64,000 bases of DNA from CBCXTT01 sp965178295 (GCA_965178295.1 CBCXTT010000003.1:242392-306391), one strand, 5' to 3'; shown: positions 48,395 through 58,897, counted from the first letter of the stretch. Made by a program: numbers and translations. Notes: generated by a model not told the origin, from the sequence alone.

Positions 48395-50053
48395 CTAATC
48401 TGAAAATGGAATTTCCTGCACGATATGCACAGAAACGGTGGGTTTTTTTCCAAGATAAGAGCGACACATCCGCCTAATTAAACGCTCAACTTCGTCACGC
48501 ACATGCTCTACATCTTCCTCTATAGGGGAAGTACCTTTAACAAATTCTGAAATGCAAAGTGCCATGGTTTCTTTTATGTTATCCAAATTAACCAGCCCAA
48601 TCATCGACACATCAGGTTTCTGATTCAATCCCCAATCACTATCCAAAAATAGGGTTACAAATATCGCACCCTGATAGGATAGTTTTGCGCGCTCTTTCAA
48701 TGCACTATGATCCCAACGCACAACAGCATCTCCATCTAACGCAAGCCGGCCGCTCGGCACTTCATCCACAATGCCTGGAACGCTGGGGGCGAGTTGAATT
48801 AACGTGCCATTTTCAGGAATAATAACATTTTTCACACCTGCTTTTCGGGCAATTTTCCCCTGTTGCACCATATGCCGCAGCTCTCCATGAACAGGGATTG
48901 AGGTTTTAGGCTGAATCCACTCATACATTTGCAATAATTCTGCTGCCGATGGGTGACCCGATACATGAATATCATAATGATGTTGGGTAATCAGCGTTGC
49001 ACCCAAACGAGTAAGTTTATTTTTCAGCAGGCCAATGCGTTTTTCATTACCAGGAATAACACGCGAGGAGAAGATAACAACATCTCCTTCCCGCAAAAAG
49101 ACATCTGGGTGCGACCCTTCAGCAATGCGCCAAAGAGCCGCACGGCCCTCGCCTTGACTTCCCGTACAAATCACGCATATATTCTTTGGCGCAGAATCAT
49201 GCACACGCTTTAATGGAATGAAATCAGGCAAATCCTGCAAATAGCCGCACTGCTGTGCTGCATCCACCATGCGGCCAAATGAGCGCCCAGCAAGAGCAAC
49301 TTTTCGCCCAGCAGAGGCCGCAAGCTTTGCAATGCTTTGCATTCGCGCTACGTTAGAAGCAAAACATGTAACAACAACCATGCCCTCTGAATGGTCAGCT
49401 AAAGCCCTTTTAATCCCATCATAAGCATCTTTCTCAGATCCTGTATTTGTAGTCTCAAACGCATTAGTCGAGTCACAAACCATCGCCAATACATCATTAC
49501 CGGCGCCTAGAGCTTTCAGTTTTGCTTCATCCGTCGGTTCTCCAAGCATGGGCTCTGGATCTAGTTTCCAGTCACCTGTGTGAAACACCTGTCCCAATGG
49601 GGTTTTGATGAAAACGCCATTGGGCTCAGGAATAGAGTGTGTGAGCCGCACCATGTCAATTTCAAATGGTCCTATCGTTGCAGACCCATTGACAGATATT
49701 TCATGAATCTCTACCTCACCAAGCAACCCTACTTCTTCAAGTTTGGCACGCAATATAATCGCTGTGAATGGTGTCGTATAAATAGGACACTTCAATTGTG
49801 GCCACAAATAGGGCACTGCACCGATGTGATCTTCATGCGCATGTGTCAGTAAAATCCCACATAACTTCTCGCGGCGTTGAACGATAAATTGGGGATTCGG
49901 CATCAGTATATCGACACCAAGTGTGTCATTAAAGGTCACCCCAAGATCAACCATGAGCCACTGATCTTTATAGGCATAAAGATTGAGATTCATTCCAATC
50001 TCGCCAGATCCGCCAAGCGGAAGGAAATAAAAGTTCTTATATTCTTCGGACAT
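48395..50053 (-). CDS. rnj: Ribonuclease J
   Basis: Metallo-beta-lactamase/beta-CASP nuclease with 5' exo- and endonuclease activity on RNA, used for rRNA maturation and mRNA decay; 552 residues, usual size. The zinc-binding HAHEDHIGA motif is at about residues 70-78, then GDWKLDPEP and DSTNAF. The beta-CASP domain has VVTCFASNVARM, RSFGRM, and ICTGSQGEGRAAL, and the signature HVSGHPSAAEL. A C-terminal domain with RRMCRSYLGKKPTVSVHI completes it. ATG 50053. Follows birA in the alphaproteobacterial nuo-birA-rnj order, but across a 775-base gap where coaX often lies. Confidence 0.96.
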   Translation of the reverse strand: MSEEYKNFYFLPLGGSGEIGMNLNLYAYKDQWLMVDLGVTFNDTLGVDILMPNPQFIVQRREKLCGILLTHAHEDHIGAVPYLWPQLKCPIYTTPFTAIILRAKLEEVGLLGEVEIHEISVNGSATIGPFEIDMVRLTHSIPEPNGVFIKTPLGQVFHTGDWKLDPEPMLGEPTDEAKLKALGAGNDVLAMVCDSTNAFETTNTGSEKDAYDGIKRALADHSEGMVVVTCFASNVARMQSIAKLAASAGRKVALAGRSFGRMVDAAQQCGYLQDLPDFIPLKRVHDSAPKNICVICTGSQGEGRAALWRIAEGSHPDVFLREGDVVIFSSRVIPGNEKRIGLLKNKLTRLGATLITQHHYDIHVSGHPSAAELLQMYEWIQPKTSIPVHGELRHMVQQGKIARKAGVKNVIIPENGTLIQLAPSVPGIVDEVPSGRLALDGDAVVRWDHSALKERAKLSYQGAIFVTLFLDSDWGLNQKPDVSMIGLVNLDNIKETMALCISEFVKGTSPIEEDVEHVRDEVERLIRRMCRSYLGKKPTVSVHIVQEIPFSD

Positions 50054-50828
50054 TATTGTGTGTACTTCTTTGCACGTGAGAGATAACGGCGTTCATTCTA
50101 TGCACAACTGACATCTCTTGTAAAGTTAAATTAGGGTCACACTCATTTTCTCCATCAAGATGTGGTGAAATTGGACGCTCTATTCCTCAGAATCACAAAA
50201 GAGAAACTCGTTTCCACTCTCTAAATTCGCTGCATAATGTTATGTAGCAGATATAGAGCCAACATACATCCCCCGCTGGACAACGCTCATTCGGCCCTTT
50301 CTCACTCAATCATTCTGCACAATCATGCACATAGGACATACAAGGCTGGTCATATGATGCGGATCACAATGTGTGCCTCTAAACATTTGCAGAGCACATA
50401 AAATAACAAATCTCATACCACGCAATGGTATGGATAGGCCACTCCTTTCATTACACGTCGAGACATTTTGCAACATAACCTTATAACTTACCTAATTTCT
50501 TCTGGGGTATATTGGGTTATTAATTATGACTTCGTGCTCTTAGATGCAAACCTCTCCCACTCACGATTACAAGCAACCGATGAAAGCCCTACAACACAAT
50601 TAGGAAAGAATAGAGAGATCATTAAGAGAACGCCACAGACCATGTATGCATACACCTTCAATATCTTTGATAGACTTGTATGTGCATGATGACTAAAGGC
50701 GGCAGTGCAAAGTATCGATGTATCTGGAGTATGCACTGTGTATCTGTTGCGCGATTCCATACACATACGGAATGAATACCGTTTTGATCATTCAAATACA
50801 CGTATTCGACCCATATAAATGGCGTATA
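50054..50828. other. Gene-free spacer between birA and rnj
   Basis: About 775 bases without a credible gene. This is the usual position and roughly the size of coaX (type III pantothenate kinase), but its DxGNT/K motif was not found in any frame examined. One hairpin, CATACCA-CGCAA-TGGTATG (50414-50432), is present. Confidence 0.5.
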
Positions 50829-51557
50829 TCATGCATACACATCACCAGTAGAAATTTTTTCTACTTTCCCTGCACACACTAAACACAATGCGCCTGATGT
50901 ATCGATGCCATCAAAAATTCCCTCACGTTGCGCATGTGGCAAGTTAACCTTAATAGGAGTGCCCAAAAATGCCGCGTCTTTCAGCCACGCATTTCGAATA
51001 GGCTGAAAACCGTTTTTTCTCCACATATTGAAATGCTCGGTAAAAATTTCTAATAATTTCTCAAGGCAGGCTGTGTTTGTCATCAGCAGATTTTCAGCTT
51101 CAAAAATCGATGTAGTGGCATAATTCGTTTCAATATTGGGCCCATGACGCAAGTTTACTCCCACACCTATTTTAAGATAAGGGTGATTGCCTGCATAATC
51201 TACCTCAAGCAAAATACCCCCTATTTTCTTATAGCCCAGCAGGATATCATTAGGCCATTTGTAAGCAATTTCTAGAGTAGGAGAAAAAGATTGCAACATA
51301 TCCTTGAGTGTGATCGCCATCACAAAGCTGAGCTGTGCTATCATGGACATAGGTTGATCCACCCAAATGACAAGTGTTGTAAAAAAGTTTCCTTCACGAG
51401 AGCACCATTTATTTTCTCGACGTCCACGCCCTTTTGTTTGTAGATCTGCTAGGATAGCACATGGCACAGCATTCGTATTTTTTGCTACCTGCAACGATGC
51501 CTCGTCCATTGTGCTTCCTACAACATTTAGATGAACAATATAAAAACCATGATGCAT
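50829..51557 (-). CDS. birA: Biotin-[acetyl-CoA-carboxylase] ligase
   Basis: Attaches biotin to the carrier protein of acetyl-CoA carboxylase through biotinyl-AMP; 242 residues, with no DNA-binding domain, so a ligase only. It shows VGSTMDEA, the biotin/ATP motif TKGRGRRENKW (about 40-50), the downstream AYKWPNDILLGYKKIGGILLE with KWPND, and GVGVNLR. ATG 51557 is chosen; a TTG 12 bases upstream is an alternative. It starts 19 bases after the nuoN stop, so it is cotranscribed with complex I. Confidence 0.93.
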   Translation of the reverse strand: MHHGFYIVHLNVVGSTMDEASLQVAKNTNAVPCAILADLQTKGRGRRENKWCSREGNFFTTLVIWVDQPMSMIAQLSFVMAITLKDMLQSFSPTLEIAYKWPNDILLGYKKIGGILLEVDYAGNHPYLKIGVGVNLRHGPNIETNYATTSIFEAENLLMTNTACLEKLLEIFTEHFNMWRKNGFQPIRNAWLKDAAFLGTPIKVNLPHAQREGIFDGIDTSGALCLVCAGKVEKISTGDVYA

Positions 51558-51576
51558 ATATGTTATCAAACGGCAC

Positions 51577-53028
51577 CTATGCTAAAATAGACAGTGACGC
51601 AACTGCTCTGCCAAAAGATAGCTCAAACATTTTTTGATACCACCCAAATGTTAACATGAGCACAAGAAATATTATGCATGTACAAGGCTTAACGTTAACA
51701 AACGTACTCGACTCTTCTTCATAAAAATACATCTCCTTCACAAGACGTAAGCAATAAAATGCAGAAATAACGCTCATCAGAACAGCAAATACTGCTAACC
51801 AAATCAGTCCGACATTCACAGCGACCATCAGCACATACAACTTGCCAAAGAAGCCGGCCATCGGTGGTATACCGACCATGGAAAAAAGTGCAGCGACAAT
51901 AACAAGTCCTGCAAGAGGATGTGTATGCCCTAACCCCTTGAAGTCGCTAAGATCTGCAGCCTCACAGACACGTGGAGCCATCTGAGACAACACCCATACC
52001 AGTGGTATCATTGTCACAATGTACGCCGCCACATAGAGCAATACGGTTACAATATTGTACAGGCCCCCTAAAAAACCGATTAGCATAAAGCCAGTATGTC
52101 CAATACCGCTGTATGCGAGCAAACGACGCATGTTTGTTTGCCACAAAGCTCCAAACGCGCCTACTGCAAGCGAAATAACGATTGTCGCCATTAAAATCAT
52201 AGTCCACATGTGTTCAAGGTTAGAAAACGGTCCATACAGTATACGTGCGAGCAAGCCCAGGGATGAAATTTTAGGCGCTAGGGCCATGACGCCAACCTGT
52301 ACAGCGGAAGACCCCGCATACACATCTGGTGACCACATATGAAAAGGTGCTGCTGATAATTTGAACAATAGGCTACCCACGATAAAAATTAATCCAAGTA
52401 CCAAACTGTTTTCAAACACACCTTCATGAAGTGAAGCATGATAAATATCCGAAAAGTTGATTGCATTTGTAGCACCATAGACCAAAGCAGCGCCATACAA
52501 GAGAAACCCAGAGGCGATTGCCCCTAAAATAAAATACTTTGTTGCAGCTTCACTCGCTGCACTCATTGTGCGGCGCATACCAATCATTGCATAGAGTGGT
52601 AACGTTTGTAGCTCAATACCAACATACATTGTCAGCAGATTGTTGGCTGAAACCATCACTAACATACCTAAAACAGAAAAAGCCAATAGGGCGTAGTACT
52701 CAAAATCAACAATATCAGCCCGCATACGCTGAAATCCATTCAAGAAAAACCATGGGGCAATTGAAACGAGTACAAGCAATGTAAGAGCACTTGCGAAAGC
52801 ATCTTTATTATACAAATGAGATTTTATGGTACCAATATGATTAAGAGGAAAAGGCTCAAGCAACAATATAAGGCAGAGAAAAAATAATATACCTGATTGA
52901 ACAATCAATCCTTTAAGTAAAGCCTCTTTATCATTGTAAAACACACCGCCCATCAGTACTGAAATCGCATAAACGAGCACTAATAGTTCTGGTGCAAATG
53001 CCAGGGCGTGCTGCAGATAACACATCAT
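51577..53028 (-). CDS. nuoN: NADH-quinone oxidoreductase subunit N
   Basis: Antiporter-like membrane subunit of complex I, one of three proton channels; 483 residues with about 14 helices. Hallmarks are the conserved Glu in YVGIELQTLPLYAMIG, Lys in ATKYFILGAIASGFLLYG, LFKLSAAPFHMWSPDVYAGS, and LLAYSGIGHTGFMLIG. The longest frame runs into nuoM, but ATG 53028 gives the normal hydrophobic N-terminus and overlaps the nuoM stop by four bases (ATGA). Last nuo gene, followed by birA. Confidence 0.97.
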   Translation of the reverse strand: MMCYLQHALAFAPELLVLVYAISVLMGGVFYNDKEALLKGLIVQSGILFFLCLILLLEPFPLNHIGTIKSHLYNKDAFASALTLLVLVSIAPWFFLNGFQRMRADIVDFEYYALLAFSVLGMLVMVSANNLLTMYVGIELQTLPLYAMIGMRRTMSAASEAATKYFILGAIASGFLLYGAALVYGATNAINFSDIYHASLHEGVFENSLVLGLIFIVGSLLFKLSAAPFHMWSPDVYAGSSAVQVGVMALAPKISSLGLLARILYGPFSNLEHMWTMILMATIVISLAVGAFGALWQTNMRRLLAYSGIGHTGFMLIGFLGGLYNIVTVLLYVAAYIVTMIPLVWVLSQMAPRVCEAADLSDFKGLGHTHPLAGLVIVAALFSMVGIPPMAGFFGKLYVLMVAVNVGLIWLAVFAVLMSVISAFYCLRLVKEMYFYEEESSTFVNVKPCTCIIFLVLMLTFGWYQKMFELSFGRAVASLSILA

Positions 53029-54521
53029 CCTGGACCTCCAGGACCCATTTTTATTGCAACATTTTGTATGAGTTGCTCTGTATATACTTCCATAATATTC
53101 ATAAAAGGCGCAGGATACACACCCATCCAAACAATGCAACAGATCAATGGAACAACAGTCCCAATCTCTCTAGCGCTCATATCTTGCAGCTCTTCAACAG
53201 ACCGGGATTTGAAGGGCCCAAATACAACACGCCCATAAAGAGATAGTGCATAGACCGTTCCGAATATTATGCCCATTGCAACCCCCCCCGCAACCCAAAA
53301 GTTTACAGAAATTGCGCCAAAAATAACAAGGACTTCGCCAACAAATCCGCTGGTACTCGGAACACCAATTGTGGCCAATATAACGATAAAAAAAATTACT
53401 GCATATTTGGGCATAACATTTACCACCCCTCCATAATCTTTAATTTCTCGTGTATGCATACGATCAGAAAGAACGCCCACACATAAAAAGAGTGCGCCAG
53501 AAACAATGCCATGGCTCAGCATCTGATACATAGCTCCATTTATGCCATCAGCCGTTAGTGTAAAGATTCCGACCGTTACAATCCCCATATGAGCGACTGA
53601 AGAATAGGCCAGCAGTTTTTTCATATCTTTTTGAACAGCGGCCACTAAAGAGGTGTATATAACAGCAGTAATGCTTAAAAAAAACACTATAGCCGCAAAC
53701 TTTGTGGATGCCTCTGGGAACCAAGATACTGAAAAGCGAAGCAGTCCATACCCCCCCATTTTTAACAGAACCCCCGCTAGAATAACAGATGCAGCTGTTG
53801 GCGCCTGTACATGCGCATCTGGCAACCAGGTATGCACAGGCCACATAGGAATTTTAACAGAAAATGCAGCAAAAAATGCCCACCATAGCCATATTTGAGC
53901 CTGAGAAGAAAAAGTGACTGTATTGAGATATTGCATGTCAGCACTGCCCGTTTTGCTAAAGATGTATAGGATCCCTACCAGCATCACAATAGATCCAAAA
54001 AGTGTGTAAAGAAAAAACTTTAGAGCCGCATAAATACGATCATTCCCCCCCCAAATACCAATGAGCAAAAACATGGGTATCAATACAGCTTCAAAGAATA
54101 CATAAAAAAGCACAAGGTTGACAGATAAAAAGGCCCCAATAATAAATGTTTCAAGTAGTAAAAATGCGCTCATATATAATTTAACGTTTTTCTCTATGCA
54201 CCAACTTGCCAAAATGCAAGCAGGCATTAAAAACGTTGAAAGTAAAATCAGGAGCAAAGAAAGCCCATCAACACCAAGGTGATAAACAATACCAAAATCT
54301 GGCAACCATTCGTGATATTCCACAAACTGATATTCTGCCCTTAAAAGCGAAAAATCAAACCACAATATCAAAGAAATACAAAATGTAAGAACCGTTGTAA
54401 GTAGCGTCACCTGACGTACATTTTGATCTTGATTTTTGCCTGCAGGAATCAGCGCCAGTAGAAATGCGCCCGCCATAGGCAATAAAATGAGTATGGATAA
54501 AAGGGGCAGTTCCTTTACCAT
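53025..54521 (-). CDS. nuoM: NADH-quinone oxidoreductase subunit M
   Basis: Proton-channel subunit of the complex I membrane arm; 498 residues, about 14 helices. Key segments: FFEAVLIPMFLLIGIWGG with the conserved Glu, LKFFLYTLFGSIVMLVGILY with the Lys, VKIPMWPVHTWLPDAHVQAP, LAYSSVAHMGIVTVGIF, and a second Lys/Glu set later. The chosen ATG 54521 (MVKELPLLSILILLP) has an AGGA box and overlaps the nuoL stop by seven bases; the longer frame does not have one. Confidence 0.97.
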   Translation of the reverse strand: MVKELPLLSILILLPMAGAFLLALIPAGKNQDQNVRQVTLLTTVLTFCISLILWFDFSLLRAEYQFVEYHEWLPDFGIVYHLGVDGLSLLLILLSTFLMPACILASWCIEKNVKLYMSAFLLLETFIIGAFLSVNLVLFYVFFEAVLIPMFLLIGIWGGNDRIYAALKFFLYTLFGSIVMLVGILYIFSKTGSADMQYLNTVTFSSQAQIWLWWAFFAAFSVKIPMWPVHTWLPDAHVQAPTAASVILAGVLLKMGGYGLLRFSVSWFPEASTKFAAIVFFLSITAVIYTSLVAAVQKDMKKLLAYSSVAHMGIVTVGIFTLTADGINGAMYQMLSHGIVSGALFLCVGVLSDRMHTREIKDYGGVVNVMPKYAVIFFIVILATIGVPSTSGFVGEVLVIFGAISVNFWVAGGVAMGIIFGTVYALSLYGRVVFGPFKSRSVEELQDMSAREIGTVVPLICCIVWMGVYPAPFMNIMEVYTEQLIQNVAIKMGPGGPG

Positions 54522-56449
54522 TGAATTTCCTGAAGCAATAAAACCCATATTACAAATACCGTCACCCCCAGCAAAAGAACAAACGCATACTGGTACACAC
54601 GACCGGTTTGAAAGAGACGCACCTTATGGCCAATCCACCCCACACAAGATGCCACACCATTTGGCCCAAAGCGATCGAGCACCCCTTGATCTACTTGCCT
54701 TTCAAAAAACACGCCTAAGGCTATTGCTGGAGCCACAAAAAATTTGCGATACAGTGCATCAAAAAACCATTGATGATACAAAAATGCATAGACACTCTTG
54801 AACATCTGCGCAACACGTTGTGGCCATTTTGGAAAACGCCAATAACTTGCAAAAGCAAGAGCGGTGCCCAGCACCATCACACATATAGGCACAGCAGGCA
54901 CCCAACCCGTTTCCTGAGCCATTTCAATCTCAATCAGCATTTTTTTAATGCCTAGAGTCGCTCCCCAAAAATCGTGTTGATGTAGGAAATATGTCACTCC
55001 CATGCTCCCCAGAAAAACACTTGCACAACCTAAAAAACACAAAGGCAGCATTGCGAATAGATTTGCCTCATGAATATCTTGAAATACAATGTGCGGCACT
55101 CGCGTTTTACCATAAAAGATCAAAATCATTAGACGCCATGTATACAGTGCGGTGAAGAAAACCCCCAGAACTCCTAACCAAAACATCCATACACTGAGCG
55201 AAAGAGGGTTCCCCCAAACAGCCGCCAGAATTGCCTCCTTCGAATAGGCGCCTGAAAAAAATGGCACACCAGTTAGTGATAAACTTGCTAGTACCATTAG
55301 CACATGCGTTAATGGTAATTTGGTGCGCAAACCGCCCATTTTTTGGATATTATGCTCTCCTGTAGTGGCGTTAATAATTACGCCAGCCCCCAGAAAAAAC
55401 AGGCTTTTAAAACAAGCATGGGTTGTTAGATGAAACAAGGAAGCCGCATAAGCAGAAGCGCCAACACCCATAAACATAAGACCTAATTGGCTACATGTTG
55501 AATAGGCAATAACCCGCTTTATGTCATTTTGTGTAATCGCCGCAGTCCCCGCAAAAAACGCTGTCACAGCGCCAATGGCCAGCATCGCAGTAGATGTCAC
55601 ATCGCTCACTGAAAAAACAGAGGATAAGCGCACAACAAGAAAAACTCCCGCGGTCACCATGGTTGCAGAATGAATTAATGCGGAGACAGGGGTGGGCCCT
55701 TCCATGGCATCAGGGAGCCACACATGCAGACCGATTTGTGCGGATTTTCCCATACAGCCCGCAAACCACAAGAATGTAATAAGTGTGATCACAGAAATAG
55801 ATGTCCCGCCTAAATCATACATATCTGTCTTAGCCAATGGTGCTTTCGCAATAATATCATCATAAACAACGCTACCACAAATGTGGTATGTCAGTGCAAT
55901 ACCTAAAATCAAGGCAAAATCCCCAAATCTATTCACAATCAAGGCCTTAAAAGACGCAGAATTAGCAAGTGGTTTATGATGCCAAAATCCGATGAGCAGA
56001 TAAGAGACAAGCCCTACTCCCTCCCAACCAACAAATAGTTGCAGCAGATCATTGGCTGTCACCAGAAGCAGCATAAAGAATGTGAAAAGGCTGATATAGG
56101 CAACAAAACGCACACAGCCTCTGTCTTTCTTCATGTAATCCATAGCGTAAATATGTACAAGGAGAGAAATAGTATTGATTACGCACAACATAACGGCTAC
56201 AATCGCATCTATTTTAATGGACCAGTATAATTGCATAGACTTCATGGTAATCCATGGCAGCAGTCTCATTACCCCCTCAAAGCCACATGTCGTTGTAATA
56301 TGCAACAGATAAAAGCTAAGTACAACACTCAAACAAAGAGTTAATATGGCGATTAAATACGAAAATTTCCAGGACATAAAGCGCCCAAAAGCACCAGATA
56401 CTCCGGCACTCATTAGCGGCAGAAAAAGAGCCCAAAGCGCTTCTGTCAT
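54515..56449 (-). CDS. nuoL: NADH-quinone oxidoreductase subunit L
   Basis: Distal proton-channel subunit with the long lateral helix; 644 residues. Conserved elements: LFVGWEGVGLVSYLLIGFWH, ALIVNRFGDFALILG, WLPDAMEGPTPVSALIHSAT (QIGLHVWLPDAMEGPTPVSA region), IAYSTCSQLGLMFMGVG, and THACFKSLFFLGAGVII. The C-terminal amphipathic HL helix and anchor helix are present (VYQYAFVLLLGVTVFVIWVL). The start overlaps the nuoK stop as ATGA. Confidence 0.97.
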   Translation of the reverse strand: MTEALWALFLPLMSAGVSGAFGRFMSWKFSYLIAILTLCLSVVLSFYLLHITTTCGFEGVMRLLPWITMKSMQLYWSIKIDAIVAVMLCVINTISLLVHIYAMDYMKKDRGCVRFVAYISLFTFFMLLLVTANDLLQLFVGWEGVGLVSYLLIGFWHHKPLANSASFKALIVNRFGDFALILGIALTYHICGSVVYDDIIAKAPLAKTDMYDLGGTSISVITLITFLWFAGCMGKSAQIGLHVWLPDAMEGPTPVSALIHSATMVTAGVFLVVRLSSVFSVSDVTSTAMLAIGAVTAFFAGTAAITQNDIKRVIAYSTCSQLGLMFMGVGASAYAASLFHLTTHACFKSLFFLGAGVIINATTGEHNIQKMGGLRTKLPLTHVLMVLASLSLTGVPFFSGAYSKEAILAAVWGNPLSLSVWMFWLGVLGVFFTALYTWRLMILIFYGKTRVPHIVFQDIHEANLFAMLPLCFLGCASVFLGSMGVTYFLHQHDFWGATLGIKKMLIEIEMAQETGWVPAVPICVMVLGTALAFASYWRFPKWPQRVAQMFKSVYAFLYHQWFFDALYRKFFVAPAIALGVFFERQVDQGVLDRFGPNGVASCVGWIGHKVRLFQTGRVYQYAFVLLLGVTVFVIWVLLLQEIQW

Positions 56450-56754
56450 CCACTTAATTCCCTCATCTCATCCATATCAATACGACCACGTTGCCGGAAA
56501 CAGATCACAAGGATCGCCAGGCCAATTGCTGCTTCTGCGGATGAAACTGCTAAAACAAAAAACGTGAATATCTCCCCAGTCACACCGCCATAAAACCTAG
56601 AGAAAGCAACAAATGTAATGTTTGTTGCCAAAAACATAAGCTCGATCGACATGAGCATTACAATGATATTGCTACGGTTGAGAAGAATGCCTAATACACC
56701 TAAGCCAAAAACCAAACCACCTAAAGTCAAAAAATGTAGGAGTGTTACCATCAT
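56446..56754 (-). CDS. nuoK: NADH-quinone oxidoreductase subunit K
   Basis: Small three-helix membrane subunit of complex I; 102 residues. It carries the two conserved membrane Glu: MSIELMFLATNITFVAFSRF (near residue 37) and the later SSAEAAIGLAILVICFRQRG (near residue 72). The start overlaps the nuoJ stop by four bases and the stop overlaps nuoL by four bases. Confidence 0.97.
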   Translation of the reverse strand: MMVTLLHFLTLGGLVFGLGVLGILLNRSNIIVMLMSIELMFLATNITFVAFSRFYGGVTGEIFTFFVLAVSSAEAAIGLAILVICFRQRGRIDMDEMRELSG

Positions 56755-57371
56755 ATGTCGACACCGTGCCCTGTTACCGGCTTCACAAGTTTGACAGTTT
56801 CTCCTGCGCTTCGAGCAATTTGCTTAGAGATTTTCTGATGACGCACACCTGGCCTATAGCGCAACGTTAAAACAATTGCAGAGACCATAGCAATAAGAAG
56901 AAGAACTCCCGTCAATTGAAAGATGTAGCAATAATCAGTATAAAGAATTTCTCCAATTTCATGTGCATTTGATACACGATCTGCGCTAATAGGAAAATAA
57001 AAAAGTCCATGAGAAGGGTGTTCGCATGTGCAGATAAGTAAAAAAACCACTTCCACTATAAATATGCCGCCCAACAATATGGACACTGGCCAGTACGGCA
57101 CAAAACGATCCTTCGTCAACATCTCTTTGCTACCTAACATCATTACCACAAAAAGAAATAGAATCGCCACAGCACCCACATGCACAATCACTATAATCAT
57201 GGCCACAAGCTCTGCGCCAATAAGGATAAAGAGAGCCGCCGTATTCAAGAAGGAAAAAATAAGATACAAAACAGCATACACCGGATTTTTGACTGAAATA
57301 ACCATGGCGCTTGACACTAAAAGCAATACCGAAAATATGTAAAACATAAAATCACTAAAAACGATTGTCAT
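56751..57371 (-). CDS. nuoJ: NADH-quinone oxidoreductase subunit J
   Basis: Five-helix membrane subunit near the quinone-site coupling element; 206 residues. The conserved third helix region VAMIIVIVHVGAVAILFLFV and the preceding LYLIFSFLNTAALFILIGAE are present. A hydrophilic C-terminal tail of about 30 residues follows RYRPGVRHQKISKQIARSAG. ATG 57371 with a GTAGG box, 9 bases after nuoI. Confidence 0.96.
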   Translation of the reverse strand: MTIVFSDFMFYIFSVLLLVSSAMVISVKNPVYAVLYLIFSFLNTAALFILIGAELVAMIIVIVHVGAVAILFLFVVMMLGSKEMLTKDRFVPYWPVSILLGGIFIVEVVFLLICTCEHPSHGLFYFPISADRVSNAHEIGEILYTDYCYIFQLTGVLLLIAMVSAIVLTLRYRPGVRHQKISKQIARSAGETVKLVKPVTGHGVDI

Positions 57372-57380
57372 AACATTTAC

Positions 57381-57872
57381 CTACTGCCTACAAGGTGTAT
57401 CCGCACGCATATTTTGGGCAATCTCTGCCTCCCACCTATCTCCATTATCCAGTAATTTCTGCTTATTATAGATAAGTTCCATCTTATCCTCAGCGGAAAA
57501 TTCATAATTCGGCCCTTCCACAATCGCATCAACAGGGCATGCTTCTTGGCACATCCCACAGTAAATGCATTTCACCATATCAATGTCGTATCGTGTCGCC
57601 CTCCTGCTTCCATCGTCCCGGGGAGCGGATTCAATAGTAATCGCTTGTGCTGGGCATGCTGCTTCACATAATTTACATGCAATGCACCGCTCTTCTCCAT
57701 TAGGATAACGCCTCAACGCATGCTCCCCACGAAACCTCGGGCTTATGTACGCTTTCTCAAAAGGATAGTTAATTGTGACCTTGCGCTTAAACATATATTT
57801 CAACGTAAGCCACATCCCGCCCAACAGTTCCCACATTATAAAAGTTTTTAATACATGGATGCAGCGCTTCAT
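57381..57872 (-). CDS. nuoI: NADH-quinone oxidoreductase subunit I
   Basis: Peripheral-arm subunit holding two 4Fe-4S clusters (N6a, N6b) on the way to quinone; 163 residues. The two motifs are CIACKLCEAACPAQAIT and CIYCGMCQEACPVDAIVEGP, each CxxCxxCxxxCP. The conserved FRGEHALRRYPNGEERC precedes the first. The start overlaps the nuoH stop by four bases. Confidence 0.98.
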   Translation of the reverse strand: MKRCIHVLKTFIMWELLGGMWLTLKYMFKRKVTINYPFEKAYISPRFRGEHALRRYPNGEERCIACKLCEAACPAQAITIESAPRDDGSRRATRYDIDMVKCIYCGMCQEACPVDAIVEGPNYEFSAEDKMELIYNKQKLLDNGDRWEAEIAQNMRADTPCRQ

Positions 57873-58897
57873 CGAGACACCTGTGGTAGTAAATCAAACG
57901 CTAATAAAAAGCCCGCTGTAAGCACAACCCACAATAAAGAAAAGGGTAAAAAAACCTTCCAACTCAAGCGCATTAGCTGATCGTAGCGATATCGCGGAAA
58001 TGTTGCCCGGACCCACAGAAAAACGAATAGGATACAAGACATCTTACTTGCAAACCACACCAGCTCAGGAATACAATCAAATCCAGACCATGCAAACGGT
58101 GGAAGCCATCCCCCGAGAAATAGAATTGTCGCCATAGCAGACATAAAAATCATGTTGGCATATTCGCCTAAGAAAAAAAAAGCAAACGTCATCGCTGAAT
58201 ACTCCACATTATAACCCGCAACCAATTCAGCCTCTGCTTCCGGAAGATCAAACGGTGCTCTATTAGTTTCTGCCAAGATCGCGATCACAAAAATTCCAAA
58301 CATAGGTAAAAGAGGAAAGCAAAACCAAATAGATTGTTGTGCCATCACAATGTCTGTTAAGTTCAATGACCCAACACAAAGCAACACGGTTACAATGACA
58401 AACCCAATAGACACCTCATAAGAAATCATTTGAGCGACAGAACGAATTGCCCCTAAAAAAGCATACCTTGAATTACTCGCCCATCCTGCCATGACAATGC
58501 CATAAACACTCACAGACGATACGGCTAATAAATACAAAATACCTACATTAATATTAGCAAAAACCATATTAGGGCCAATAGGGATCACGGCCCACACCAC
58601 TAAGCTTAGGGTGAATGTAAACATGGGTGCGAGCACAAAAACAACTTTGCGGGCCATGGTGGGGAGAATCGTTTCTTTGAAAAAAAGTTTGAGTCCGTCT
58701 GCCAGGGGTTGTAGAACACCAAATGGGCCCACTACATTGGGACCCTTCCTCAACTGCATGGCCCCAATGACCTTACGTTCAAAATATGTCAGATACGCTA
58801 CACATACAAGTAATGCAACAATAAAAACAACGATCTTAAGCGCTAGGATAATTGTTGATAAAGCGTAGGGCCATATATTCCAAAAGAGTGATTCCAT
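57869..58897 (-). CDS. nuoH: NADH-quinone oxidoreductase subunit H
   Basis: Membrane subunit forming much of the quinone chamber; 342 residues, eight or nine helices. Signatures: AYLTYFERKVIGAMQLRKGPN, VVGPFGVLQPLADGLKLFFKE, EVSIGFVIVTVLL, the acidic loop ETNRAPFDLPEAEAELVAGY, and a late RATFPRYRYDQLMRLSWKVF. The A of its ATG is shared with the nuoG stop. Confidence 0.98.
   Translation of the reverse strand: MESLFWNIWPYALSTIILALKIVVFIVALLVCVAYLTYFERKVIGAMQLRKGPNVVGPFGVLQPLADGLKLFFKETILPTMARKVVFVLAPMFTFTLSLVVWAVIPIGPNMVFANINVGILYLLAVSSVSVYGIVMAGWASNSRYAFLGAIRSVAQMISYEVSIGFVIVTVLLCVGSLNLTDIVMAQQSIWFCFPLLPMFGIFVIAILAETNRAPFDLPEAEAELVAGYNVEYSAMTFAFFFLGEYANMIFMSAMATILFLGGWLPPFAWSGFDCIPELVWFASKMSCILFVFLWVRATFPRYRYDQLMRLSWKVFLPFSLLWVVLTAGFLLAFDLLPQVSR

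Noticed and set aside
50054..50828. Degraded coaX between birA and rnj
   Set aside because: Position and size fit, but no DxGNT-type motif or other CoaX block was found in the frames I read.
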